Origin: Bacteroidales bacterium UBA5342
GTDB taxonomy: Bacteria; Bacteroidota; Bacteroidia; Bacteroidales; UBA5342
Direction: 5' to 3'
Length of the DNA stretch: 58,616 nt
NCBI GenBank assembly: GCA_002408065.1
Contig: DHQI01000029.1
Coordinates: 1-58,616, forward strand
A program made the position numbers and the translations under genes. The notes beneath the pieces are model-generated. The model saw only the letters and a program-made list of their open reading frames with translations, was not told where the DNA came from and made no database searches. Below, piece after piece: positions 10,601 through 17,809 of this stretch (positions are counted from its first letter, which is position 1; every line of letters begins with the position of its first letter).

Positions 10601-12009
10601 CAGTACTATTAACAGCGGGCTCTACCGCTATGGGGTTTCTGCCTATGGCTATATCAACGGGTGCAGGAGCCGAAGTACAACGCCCATTAGCGACTGTGGT
10701 TATAGGAGGTTTGGTGACCTCTACGATGCTTACCCTTATTGCACTGCCATTGTTATTCGAAGTGTTTTATAATGTTAAGGGCATTAAGTTTTTCCCCCTA
10801 CGTTTTATACGTTCTAAAGCGCTACCTTTTGTCGTTCTACTACTATTAATACCCACGATTTCCGGATTTGGACAAGCGACACAACAAGTAAGTCTTGAAC
10901 AATTGTCACAAATGGCATTAGAGAATAATGAACATATCAAAGCCTTTGCTCTTCGAACAAAACAAGCTAAGGTACTTACAAAATCGGCTTGGACAATCCC
11001 CAAAACTTACATCAGCTACGGAACAGACGAAAACAACATAGCAGAAAATGGTTACCCCCTAAAAATATGGAACATAGAACAAAACATAGCATTTCCTACA
11101 TTATATGCTGCTGAGAAAGAAGTTAGACAAACAGAGCATCGAATAGCAGAATCTCAGTACATTATTGAAAAGAATAAATTATTGCAAAAATTAGCACTCC
11201 GATACTTTGAATATGCTTTGGTCTCAGAGAAAATTGCTATTTACAATAAGCTTGACAGTACATACGAACAACTATTACAGCAATATGAAAAAAGATTGGA
11301 ATTAAAAGATGCGAGCACTTTAGAATACCTTAACATGAAATCGAAGCGAAATAATATTGCTGTTTCCTTAGATAAGTATCACTCGCAACTCGATATTGTT
11401 TTTCAGCATCTGAAGACCCTTGTTAATTCACCTACAGAATTTTCACTATCCAATGCTGGTGAGTTACACCCTTATGATGCACTAGCTACTGACTCCATAA
11501 AACTACTAAATTTCAATCATCTATATTCCGAAAAAGCAACATCGCTAATGAATGTAGAAAGGAATAAACTATTACCGGATCTCACGTTCAATTACTTTTG
11601 GGGTTCCAATACTTTTAAAAATGCACAAACATATCATGGATTTGAAGTGGGCATAACAATACCAATTTTTTATGGTAGTCAAAAGAACTTGATACAATCG
11701 GCTAAAATAAACGTGGAAGCCGAGCAAAATATAACAAAATGTAAAAATAAACAACTCGAAAACAGATACTATGAATTAAGCGCGTTGCTAATACAGAGTA
11801 AAAACCTGATTGAACGATATAAAAAATATGATTTACCCCTTGCCTATGAAATCAGACGAACAGCTCTGAAAGCCTATGAACTAAAAGAGATTGATTTTTT
11901 CAACTTCACAAACAGCTTAGAATCGGCCTTAAAAATAGAAACTGACTATTGTGATATACTATTCGATTACAATAAAAATTATTTGCAATTAAAGTATTTT
12001 ACTAATTGA
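7660..12009 (+). CDS. CusA/CzcA-type heavy-metal RND pump fused to a TolC-like outer-membrane channel
   Basis: The first about 1045 residues are a complete HME-type RND pump. Twelve membrane helices are expected, with two large periplasmic loops. The fourth helix carries ALDFGIIIDGAVIVVEF with D400 and D406; D406 aligns with the proton-relay aspartate near 405 of CusA. Near residue 1053 a hydrophobic stretch (LPFVVLLLLIPTISGFGQ) resembles a signal peptide. The remaining about 375 residues are a coiled-coil outer-membrane factor of the TolC/CzcC type. The pump would export Cu(I), Ag(I), Zn, Co or Cd driven by protons; metal identity cannot be read here. Such fusions are, to my knowledge, known in Bacteroidetes. 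The membrane fusion protein follows 96 bases downstream in the same operon. A near-consensus promoter sits directly upstream. Confidence 0.93.
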   Translation: MLEKIISYSIKNKLIVILFTITLAIAGIFSIYHIPVGSVPDVTNNQVQVITTSGNLSTQEIEQFITAPVEMEMANLPGVLEIRSISKFGISMVTVVFEEKMGAYLPRQLIAEKIKSAAGQIPDNYGTPEMGPISTGLGEIYQYILDVKPGYEDNYTPMELRTIQDWIVKRRLSGINGVVEVNSWGGYLKQYEIAIDPALLKSADVNLMEVYNALENNNNISGGAYIEKNKQSYFIRGDGLAKSIEDIQQIVIKSHEGVPVYIRDVASVQYGHANRYGAITANGKGETILGQVMMLKDANSKKVIKAVQDRVGEIQKNLPEGIFINPILERGELIAKTSETVVENLALGAIIVFLTVLLLLGNVRSALVISSIIPLSLFFTVTMMYVFGIDANLMSLGALDFGIIIDGAVIVVEFIMLRMTAMAKDINNANKEERRALSDKISLAGASKMMKSAIFGQIIILIVFIPILSLQGVEGKMFQPMALAFSFAIIGAMIMGLTWLPVASTLFLKPDDLTKHNLSKRLVDFIYKFYYPVIKWSCDHKRIVLGAALISLIITGVLFSKIGGEFVPTLDEGDFVIQPALKTGTSLSETINLTTKMENILIDGFPDEIEQIVCRIGAAEVPTDPMSMEEIDMIIKLKPPKLWKKASSKEQLAGKFKNALEVIPGIEYEFTQPIEMRFNELITGVRADIAIKLYGDDLSYIDKKATEIKNIVENIPGADDVILEKTTGLPQIKVAYKRQKIALYDMDVNTLNTYLAAAFGGKTAGVIFDGEKRFDLVVRLQNHNRQDIEDIRKLMIATPSGVQVPLSEFADIAYTTGPAKISRDNTQRRVVVSVNVRNRDLQSVVEDIQQDVEANIKLKPGSYIEYGGQFENLKNATKRLLIVVPFALLLIFIFLHFAFQSIKDAIMIFTARPLATVGGVILLWLRDMPFSVSAGVGFIALFGVAVLNGIVLIEHFKELHKEGVKTMRELIIKGTKNRLRPVLLTAGSTAMGFLPMAISTGAGAEVQRPLATVVIGGLVTSTMLTLIALPLLFEVFYNVKGIKFFPLRFIRSKALPFVVLLLLIPTISGFGQATQQVSLEQLSQMALENNEHIKAFALRTKQAKVLTKSAWTIPKTYISYGTDENNIAENGYPLKIWNIEQNIAFPTLYAAEKEVRQTEHRIAESQYIIEKNKLLQKLALRYFEYALVSEKIAIYNKLDSTYEQLLQQYEKRLELKDASTLEYLNMKSKRNNIAVSLDKYHSQLDIVFQHLKTLVNSPTEFSLSNAGELHPYDALATDSIKLLNFNHLYSEKATSLMNVERNKLLPDLTFNYFWGSNTFKNAQTYHGFEVGITIPIFYGSQKNLIQSAKINVEAEQNITKCKNKQLENRYYELSALLIQSKNLIERYKKYDLPLAYEIRRTALKAYELKEIDFFNFTNSLESALKIETDYCDILFDYNKNYLQLKYFTN

Positions 12010-12105
12010 GATAATAACATAGAAAACGCCCCAAGCAAAGACACCTTTACCTAAAAATTAATCGACATAGCAAGCGCTAATGGTTCACTAAAAAAAACAG
12101 ATCAG

Positions 12106-13215
12106 ATGAAGAACAATCATAAAATATACTTTATATTCATTGTTTTAGCTTTTATCTCATGCAAGCATGAAGTAAATAAAGAGATACAAGTAGATGAAAA
12201 CCTGATAGAAATATCAAAACAACAGTTTCAGTCTGAAAATATGGCAATAGGAAAAGCAGAAAAAACTGAGATAAAAGAAAAGATAACTTTTACGGGAAAA
12301 ATTGTTCCAACATCAAAAGGCATCGCAAAAATCAGTGTTCCTGTTCCCGGCAAAATCACATCCACTTATGTAAAAGATGGTGAATATATTGAAGCACAAG
12401 CCCCCATACTAAGCATTGGCGGAAGCGAATTGATCGATTTACAGCATGCCTTTGCTTCCACAGCTGCTAAAATAGAACAGCTTAAACCATATTACGAGAA
12501 AGTAAAGCAATTATTTGATGAAGCTATTAAAACAGAAAACGAATACCTACTTGCTGAAAGCAATTATAAGGTTGAACTGGCTAAATACAAAGCCTTAGAA
12601 ATTAAACTCCAAAATATTGGACTCAACCTTACAGACATTAAAAATGGAAAATATGCCTCAAGTTATAGCCTAAAATCACCTATTTCCGGTCAGGCAAGTG
12701 ACATAAAGCTAGTAAGAGGGCAACAGGTCAACACCGATACTGAAATACTTGAAATTATTGATCATAATAAAAGCGAATTAAAGATTAGCTTATTTGAAAA
12801 AGATTATGAAAAAACAAAAGTTGGTCAAAAGGTGGAATTTTGGGGGTTTGATAACAAAATGCCTAAATCATTGGCAACAATAGACCGTATGAGTGCCAAA
12901 CTAAATAGCAACTCAAATACCATCGACGGCTACGCTTCTATTGCTGTTAGAGCCAACACATATGCTATAAACCAAATCGTTAATGGAGAAATAATTACAT
13001 CCTCAGACACGGTATTTGCTATCCCGGCAACAGCCATTTTAACCACGGGAAATAATCATTACGTTTTAATCAAAAAATTAGAAGATAAAAGCCATTTTCT
13101 ATTTGAGAAAAAGAAAATAAGCCTTGGAAAATCGTCAGGTGATGCTATAGAGGTTTTCGACCTTATTGATGAAGAAATATTAATAAAAGGCACGTATAAT
13201 ATAAGTTTAGAGTAA
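12106..13215 (+). CDS. CzcB/CusB-type membrane fusion lipoprotein of the RND pump
   Basis: The periplasmic adaptor that links the RND pump to its outer-membrane channel. The N-terminus IYFIFIVLAFISCKHE has a lipobox ending at a cysteine near residue 20, so the mature protein is lipid-anchored. A lipoyl-like half-motif (about 75-105, VPVPGKITSTYVKDGEYI), a coiled-coil hairpin (about 115-175), the second lipoyl half (about 185-220, SPISGQASDIKLVRGQQV) and a beta-barrel domain follow. At 369 residues the length is normal for the family. I see no N-terminal metal-binding YHS or HMBD extension and no His-rich tail. It belongs to the same operon as the fused pump and completes a tripartite exporter with two genes instead of three. 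Confidence 0.9.
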   Translation: MKNNHKIYFIFIVLAFISCKHEVNKEIQVDENLIEISKQQFQSENMAIGKAEKTEIKEKITFTGKIVPTSKGIAKISVPVPGKITSTYVKDGEYIEAQAPILSIGGSELIDLQHAFASTAAKIEQLKPYYEKVKQLFDEAIKTENEYLLAESNYKVELAKYKALEIKLQNIGLNLTDIKNGKYASSYSLKSPISGQASDIKLVRGQQVNTDTEILEIIDHNKSELKISLFEKDYEKTKVGQKVEFWGFDNKMPKSLATIDRMSAKLNSNSNTIDGYASIAVRANTYAINQIVNGEIITSSDTVFAIPATAILTTGNNHYVLIKKLEDKSHFLFEKKKISLGKSSGDAIEVFDLIDEEILIKGTYNISLE

Positions 13216-13292
13216 TGAAGCTGACCCTATAGGACTACACTTCGTTAAACTTGCAATACTTCAACAAGTGCTTATCGAGCACGTTTTACAAC

Positions 13293-13315
13293 GTTCTAAT
13301 ACCACCTATTAGAAC
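13293..13315. promoter_or_regulatory. 23-bp palindrome in front of the Crp-type regulator gene
   Basis: Perfect 9-bp arms GTTCTAATA (13293-13301) and TATTAGAAC (13307-13315) flank a 5-base centre. It lies 37 bases before the regulator's ATG and 77 bases after the adaptor gene. No T-run follows on either strand, so an operator is more likely than a terminator. Confidence 0.5.
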
Positions 13316-13352
13316 ACTCAGCAAGCTATTAAAAATTAGTTTTTTAAGTATA

Positions 13353-13916
13353 ATGAAAGAATTTATAAATCAAGCCAACTTGATTGCACCTCTATCAGAG
13401 GAGGCTAAAGACGATTTAATGCTACTATTAAAAAGACTTTCTTTTGATAAAGGAGAAATAGTTAATCCCATAGGAAGGGTTTCCCGCCGATTTTATTTGA
13501 TAGAAAAAGGACTGTTAAAACACTACTATTACCACAACGGAAATCAATTCATTTTACGTTTTTTTTGTGATAAGCGCTTTGTCACCATTTCAGATAGTTT
13601 TTTGAAGAATAATCCAGCCGACTACTCCACGATAGCGCTGGAAGATACCACTCTGATATATTTAGAATATGATGATTTAGAAAATCTTTGTGCCAAACAT
13701 CATTCTTTTGAGCATTTCATCCGGATTTATGTTTCAAGTATGGCTATCATGTCTATTGACCGCTTAAAAACCATGCTTCACTTAAGCGCTGCTGAGCGTT
13801 ATCAACATTATCTGTCTGAATATGGTCATCTGCATCAGCGTATCAACTTAGGAGATACGGCTAGCTTCTTGGGTATATCACAAGTATCATTGAGCCGTTT
13901 AAGAGCTCAAAAGTGA
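13353..13916 (+). CDS. Crp/Fnr-family transcriptional regulator
   Basis: A 187-residue cytoplasmic regulator with an N-terminal cyclic-nucleotide-binding-type beta roll (about 20-115, including GEIVNPIGRVSRRFYLIEKG) and a C-terminal winged helix-turn-helix (about 140-187, INLGDTASFLGISQVSLSRL). The frame is open further upstream from a TTG at 13251, but MKEFINQAN at 13353 matches the usual start of this family and lies after the palindrome, so I chose it. It lacks the N-terminal cysteine cluster of FNR, and the Arg-Ser cAMP-binding pattern of CRP is not evident, so the effector is unknown. It follows the metal-efflux genes by 137 bases and precedes a peroxiredoxin gene by 252 bases, all on one strand. 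Control of either neighbour is plausible but unproven. Confidence 0.88.
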   Translation: MKEFINQANLIAPLSEEAKDDLMLLLKRLSFDKGEIVNPIGRVSRRFYLIEKGLLKHYYYHNGNQFILRFFCDKRFVTISDSFLKNNPADYSTIALEDTTLIYLEYDDLENLCAKHHSFEHFIRIYVSSMAIMSIDRLKTMLHLSAAERYQHYLSEYGHLHQRINLGDTASFLGISQVSLSRLRAQK

Positions 13917-13957
13917 TTTTTTTAACATTTGTAAAAAAATCAAAACATCTTGAACTT

Positions 13958-13965
13958 TACTTTTG
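13958..13965 (+). promoter_or_regulatory. -7 box candidate for the peroxiredoxin gene
   Basis: TACTTTTG fits TAnnTTTG. A TTTG at 13928-13931 lies 26 bp upstream, longer than the usual spacing. The leader to the likely start at 14169 would be about 195 bases and contains an 8-bp palindrome CAACGTTG at 13995-14002. Confidence 0.4.
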
Positions 13966-14168
13966 TACGCAGAATATTCAACAATATTGTCATCCAACGT
14001 TGATATGGAATATTAACATATTGTAGAATAAGAGAGAAGAATTTACATGTTAAATATCAAATTACAATAAATATTATGGCTTGTGCAAATGGTATTAAAC
14101 CACTTAAAAAGAAAGTAAAGACAGAAAATTTAAATATTAATTCACAAAATAAAGAGGAGAAAAAAAAT

Positions 14169-14783
14169 ATGAGCGCAACAATGGTAAGACAAGAAATGCC
14201 TGAGTTTGAGATGGAAGCATACGATGCTAAAACAGGACATTACAAAACAGTTTCAAGTGCAGATTACAAAGACAAATGGTCGGTAGTATGCTTTTATCCG
14301 GCTGACTTTACATTCGTATGCCCAACAGAAATTGCGGCAATGAATGCACACTACGATGAATTCGAAAAATTAGGCGTAGAACTTTTGCCTGTATCGGTCG
14401 ATTCAAAATTCTCGCACAAAAGATTTGTTGAAACAGAACCTATCCTAAAAGGATTAAAATTAACTATTGGTGCCGACACGACAAAAGAGGTTGCCCGTGC
14501 TTTTGGTGTGCTTATCGAAGAGGAAGGAGTAGCACTAAGAGGCCGTTTTCTTTTCAACCCTGATGGTGTATGTGTAGCCCAAGAAGTACAAGCCGATTCT
14601 GTTGGTAGAAATGTAAATGAATTTTTAAGACAAATTCAAGCTTGGCAACATGCGAGCAAAACCGGTGAAGTTTGTCCTGCAGGTTGGAGACCTGGGAAAA
14701 AGACCTTACCAGTACAAGAAAAAGTAGAAGAAATGACTGGTAAAGTAGGAGATTTCATCACTTTGGAGGACATTTTAAGCTAA
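14169..14783 (+). CDS. ahpC: 2-Cys peroxiredoxin (AhpC/Prx1 type)
   Basis: A cytoplasmic thiol peroxidase that reduces hydrogen peroxide, organic peroxides and peroxynitrite. With the start at 14169 it has 204 residues. The peroxidatic cysteine is C51 in PADFTFVCPTEIA, and the resolving cysteine is C169 in GEVCPAGW, with the usual GADTTKEVARAFGVL segment between them. An in-frame ATG at 14076 would add 31 Lys/Asn-rich residues not found in the family. The start at 14169 is favoured because a purine-rich AAAGAGGAG lies just before it and because family homology begins there. No ahpF reductase gene is adjacent. The gene name reflects the family; an alkyl-hydroperoxide role is inferred. Confidence 0.93.
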   Translation: MSATMVRQEMPEFEMEAYDAKTGHYKTVSSADYKDKWSVVCFYPADFTFVCPTEIAAMNAHYDEFEKLGVELLPVSVDSKFSHKRFVETEPILKGLKLTIGADTTKEVARAFGVLIEEEGVALRGRFLFNPDGVCVAQEVQADSVGRNVNEFLRQIQAWQHASKTGEVCPAGWRPGKKTLPVQEKVEEMTGKVGDFITLEDILS

Positions 14784-15395
14784 TACACAAGCTAAATCAA
14801 ACACTATTACCAAACCTTAATAGTTGAATTGCTAACTTGAGCTAAGTACCGACTAAGAAAGGGTGTAAATACTCCGCACAAGAGCACACTCAACACCTTG
14901 TATATTTCTATATGCAAAGCGCATATTTCTTTGTTTAGGGAATTTATGTCATATAGATAACTAAACGATGATGATTTGTTTGATAATTGGGGGAGAGCTA
15001 TTGAGGTGTAAATGATGTTTTACATTTAAAGCAAGCTCTTCATAAAAGAAAGGAAACAGAGCTTTAAGCTTCTGCATACTAGAAAATAAAGCGGGGTAAG
15101 TACTTTAGATATAAAGCACTTACCCCGTATTATTTCAAAGCTGTTAGAGAAAAACAAAAGATAAAAAGGGATCAAGCAGAATCTTTGTGGGGAGACAGCT
15201 CTTAAGCAGCTTGAATGAAAAACAGGTAGAACAGAAAAGTTGAATCCTTATTAGGGCTCTCCTGCTAAATTTTTCCCACCACGGCTTGCACCCATAGTTA
15301 TTCAAATTTAATCCCTTCAGGATTTTTGGTTATTATTTCTTAACCTCCCACAGAATTTAATCTTAATCCATAAAAAGCCCCGAAAGACTATTCCA
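14784..15395. other. Intergenic region between convergent genes
   Basis: Apart from the terminator hairpin at 15092-15127, I see no gene, repeat or RNA in these 612 bases. Confidence 0.5.
15092..15127. terminator. Bidirectional terminator hairpin between convergent genes
   Basis: A 15-position stem with one A-C mismatch: CGGGGTAAGTACTTT (15092-15106) pairs with AAAGCACTTACCCCG (15113-15127) around a 6-base loop. It is A-rich on the left and T-rich on the right (TATTATTT), as expected for use from either side. It lies about 310 bases after the peroxiredoxin and 270 bases after the kinase operon end. Confidence 0.7.
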
Positions 15396-17345
15396 TTAGT
15401 GATTAAAATACTTTTGCACAAGTAAAAGTAATGCTGTTCTATCAATTGGTTTTTTTATGTAGTCATTACAGCCTGCTTCTATGGCTTTTTCTCTATCACC
15501 CAAAAGCCCATAGGCTGTTTGTGCTATGATTATCACATCCTTATTAAAACGACGAATACGTCGGGTTGTCGCATAACCCTCCAACACAGGTATCTTAATA
15601 TCCATAAAAATCACATCCAAATCCGGGTTTTTGCGACACACTTCAAGCGCCTCCACACCATTTTCTACATGTAGAATTGTGCAGTTCATCTCTTGAAGCA
15701 TCAGACTCAAAAGCATATCAGACACCTCATCATCTTCTACAATTAATGCTTTAAGGTTTTGATCAACACTAGCCTTTTCTAATATCGTATCATCACTTTT
15801 ATTTGTTGGTGTAATGACGCACTCCGTTTGATCTATAATCGTAAAATAAAATGTTGAACCTCTCCCTAGCTCACTATCCAAGCAAATTTCACCTCCTAAC
15901 ATTTTAGTGTAAGCTTGTGATATCGTCAGGCCTAAGCCCGAGCCCTGCTTAGCATTCCTATCTTCGATATCAGCCTGCACAAAACGCTCAAAAACGGCCT
16001 TTTGTCGGTCTTCCGCTATGCCTGTTCCTGTATCTCTCACATAAAATTCCACATGATTCTCATCATTTATCTGCTTTAAGGTATAGCCCATTTCAATTAT
16101 ACCATTACTTGTGTGTTTAATGGCATTTTTGATAAGGTTGGTAAGAATAGAATTAAGTTTTTCGGAATCCGTATTCACCTCTAAAGCTTCAGATTTTATG
16201 TTTTTATAAACCAACTTATTGCCATTTTCGGCAGCACCGGGTTTAAAAAACAAATAGAGCTCATTTAATTGTTGCGTAATGTTCACCTTCGAGATAGAGA
16301 GTTCAACGATCCCTGACTCTATGCGTGATATATCGATGATGTCGTTAACAGTGCTTAACATACGTTCACCACTCTTTTTAATAATGTCAATATAACGCTT
16401 TTGTTCACCCCCCTCTAGCTCCGGATTCTGCAACAAATCAGCAAAACCAAGGATGCCATTCATAGGGGTACGAATTTCATGGCTCATATTGGCAAGAAAG
16501 GCCGATTTGAGACGATCACTCTCTTCAGCTTTTTCTTTAGCCTTTATTAATTCAAATTCAGACTTTTTTCGTTCAGTAATATCAATTACAAAACAGGAAG
16601 CACCAATTATTTCCTCATCCTTTTGTACGGCATTCCAGTGCATTTCATAGTAAAATTTTGTATTAGGTTGAAATTCTGTCACAACAAATGAATTCCCCCT
16701 AAGCACCTTGTCAACAATTTCTTTCACACGTTTTCTAACGCCGGGGATATTAATCATATCCAGCATGTTCATTCCAATCTCTACATCAGCCCCATATACT
16801 GACTTCATATCATTTCGATGATTTTCATTAAAACTCACATATTGATAATCTTTATCAAGCATAAATATTATCATGGAATGTGTATTATTTATGATGGCAT
16901 CGAGAACAACGTGATGCTTTTTTATTTCTTCATCAGCTATCTTTTTCTCTTTCCGCATTTTAGCCTCAGCTAACTCTCTTTTTACCACAGGAATGAGACG
17001 AATCAAATTATCTTTCATCATATAATCCTGAGCTCCGGATTTCATTGCTTCTACAGCAATATCTTCACCCACAGTCCCCGAGATGAGAACAAAAGGAATA
17101 TCTACGGCTTTTTGCTTCACAATTTTCAATGCCGTAAGGCCATCGAATTCAGGCATGCTGTAATCGCAAAGTATCAAATCCCAATGTTGAACATCCAAGG
17201 CATCAACTAATTCTTCACGAGTCTGAATACACTCATATTCAGGAATGTAACCACCTCGCTTTAACTTGCGAAGAATAAGTTCTTTATCATCATCAGTATC
17301 TTCAATGATTAAGACCTTAATAGGAATTTCTACCATGACTTCCAT
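15396..17345 (-). CDS. Hybrid histidine kinase REC-PAS-HisKA-HATPase-REC, last gene of the receptor operon
   Basis: A 649-residue soluble signalling protein. The N-terminal receiver (about 8-125) has acceptor D61 in LILCDYSMPEFDG. A PAS domain (about 145-265) follows. HisKA carries H289 in MSHEIRTPMNG, the ATPase domain has NLIKNAIKHTSNG and GSGLGLTISQ, and a C-terminal receiver (about 525-649) has D582 in VIFMDIKIPVLEGY. No membrane segment or DNA-binding domain is present. Having a receiver at each end, it can be both target and source of phosphoryl groups, so it fits as the second stage of a relay started by the membrane kinase two genes upstream. It starts 11 bases after the response-regulator gene ends. 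Core and C-terminal receiver closely resemble those of the TPR kinase at 4555. Confidence 0.93.
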   Translation of the reverse strand: MEVMVEIPIKVLIIEDTDDDKELILRKLKRGGYIPEYECIQTREELVDALDVQHWDLILCDYSMPEFDGLTALKIVKQKAVDIPFVLISGTVGEDIAVEAMKSGAQDYMMKDNLIRLIPVVKRELAEAKMRKEKKIADEEIKKHHVVLDAIINNTHSMIIFMLDKDYQYVSFNENHRNDMKSVYGADVEIGMNMLDMINIPGVRKRVKEIVDKVLRGNSFVVTEFQPNTKFYYEMHWNAVQKDEEIIGASCFVIDITERKKSEFELIKAKEKAEESDRLKSAFLANMSHEIRTPMNGILGFADLLQNPELEGGEQKRYIDIIKKSGERMLSTVNDIIDISRIESGIVELSISKVNITQQLNELYLFFKPGAAENGNKLVYKNIKSEALEVNTDSEKLNSILTNLIKNAIKHTSNGIIEMGYTLKQINDENHVEFYVRDTGTGIAEDRQKAVFERFVQADIEDRNAKQGSGLGLTISQAYTKMLGGEICLDSELGRGSTFYFTIIDQTECVITPTNKSDDTILEKASVDQNLKALIVEDDEVSDMLLSLMLQEMNCTILHVENGVEALEVCRKNPDLDVIFMDIKIPVLEGYATTRRIRRFNKDVIIIAQTAYGLLGDREKAIEAGCNDYIKKPIDRTALLLLVQKYFNH

Positions 17346-17356
17346 ATTTTTATCAT

Positions 17357-17797
17357 TTAGTTTGAGAGTTTTGGCATCTCATTCATAACCAGCCAATAAA
17401 GACCAATACTTGCAGCCACTTCAATAAATCTATTAAAATCAACCGGTTTGCGTATATAACTATTAACGCCTAAGCCATAACTTGTTAAAATATCTTTTTG
17501 CTCATCAGATGAAGTGAGAACAACCACTGGGATGTATTTTGTCTGGTCATTATCCTTAATGCGCTTCAATACTTCTAAGCCATCAATTTTAGGAAGATTC
17601 AGGTCCAGAATAATCAGTGTCGGCAAGGGATCTATCACTTTATTGGTATCATTATCAAACAGATTATCCAAAGCCTCCACACCATCGCGTGCAACAATTA
17701 TGTCATTAGCTATGTTGTTCTTTTTGAGGGCCCGAATTGTTAGCAATTCATCATCAGGATTATCCTCAACTAATAGTATTTTTTTTTCTGTTAACAT
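17357..17797 (-). CDS. Single-domain response regulator (Rcp1/CheY-like)
   Basis: A 146-residue receiver without output domain. Acidic pocket ED near residues 11-12 (ILLVEDNPDDE), acceptor D65 (LIILDLNLPKIDG), conserved T/S in VVVLTSSDE and K in YIRKPVDF. The extended C-terminus with LYWLVMNE is typical of receivers paired with phytochrome-like or PAS histidine kinases. It lies 12 bases after the CHASE8 kinase gene and 11 bases before the hybrid kinase gene, so the simplest reading is that it takes phosphate from the first and passes it to, or competes with, the second. Without an output domain its effect must be by protein contact or as phosphate sink. Confidence 0.93.
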   Translation of the reverse strand: MLTEKKILLVEDNPDDELLTIRALKKNNIANDIIVARDGVEALDNLFDNDTNKVIDPLPTLIILDLNLPKIDGLEVLKRIKDNDQTKYIPVVVLTSSDEQKDILTSYGLGVNSYIRKPVDFNRFIEVAASIGLYWLVMNEMPKLSN

Positions 17798-17809
17798 AAT
17801 GATCCGTAT

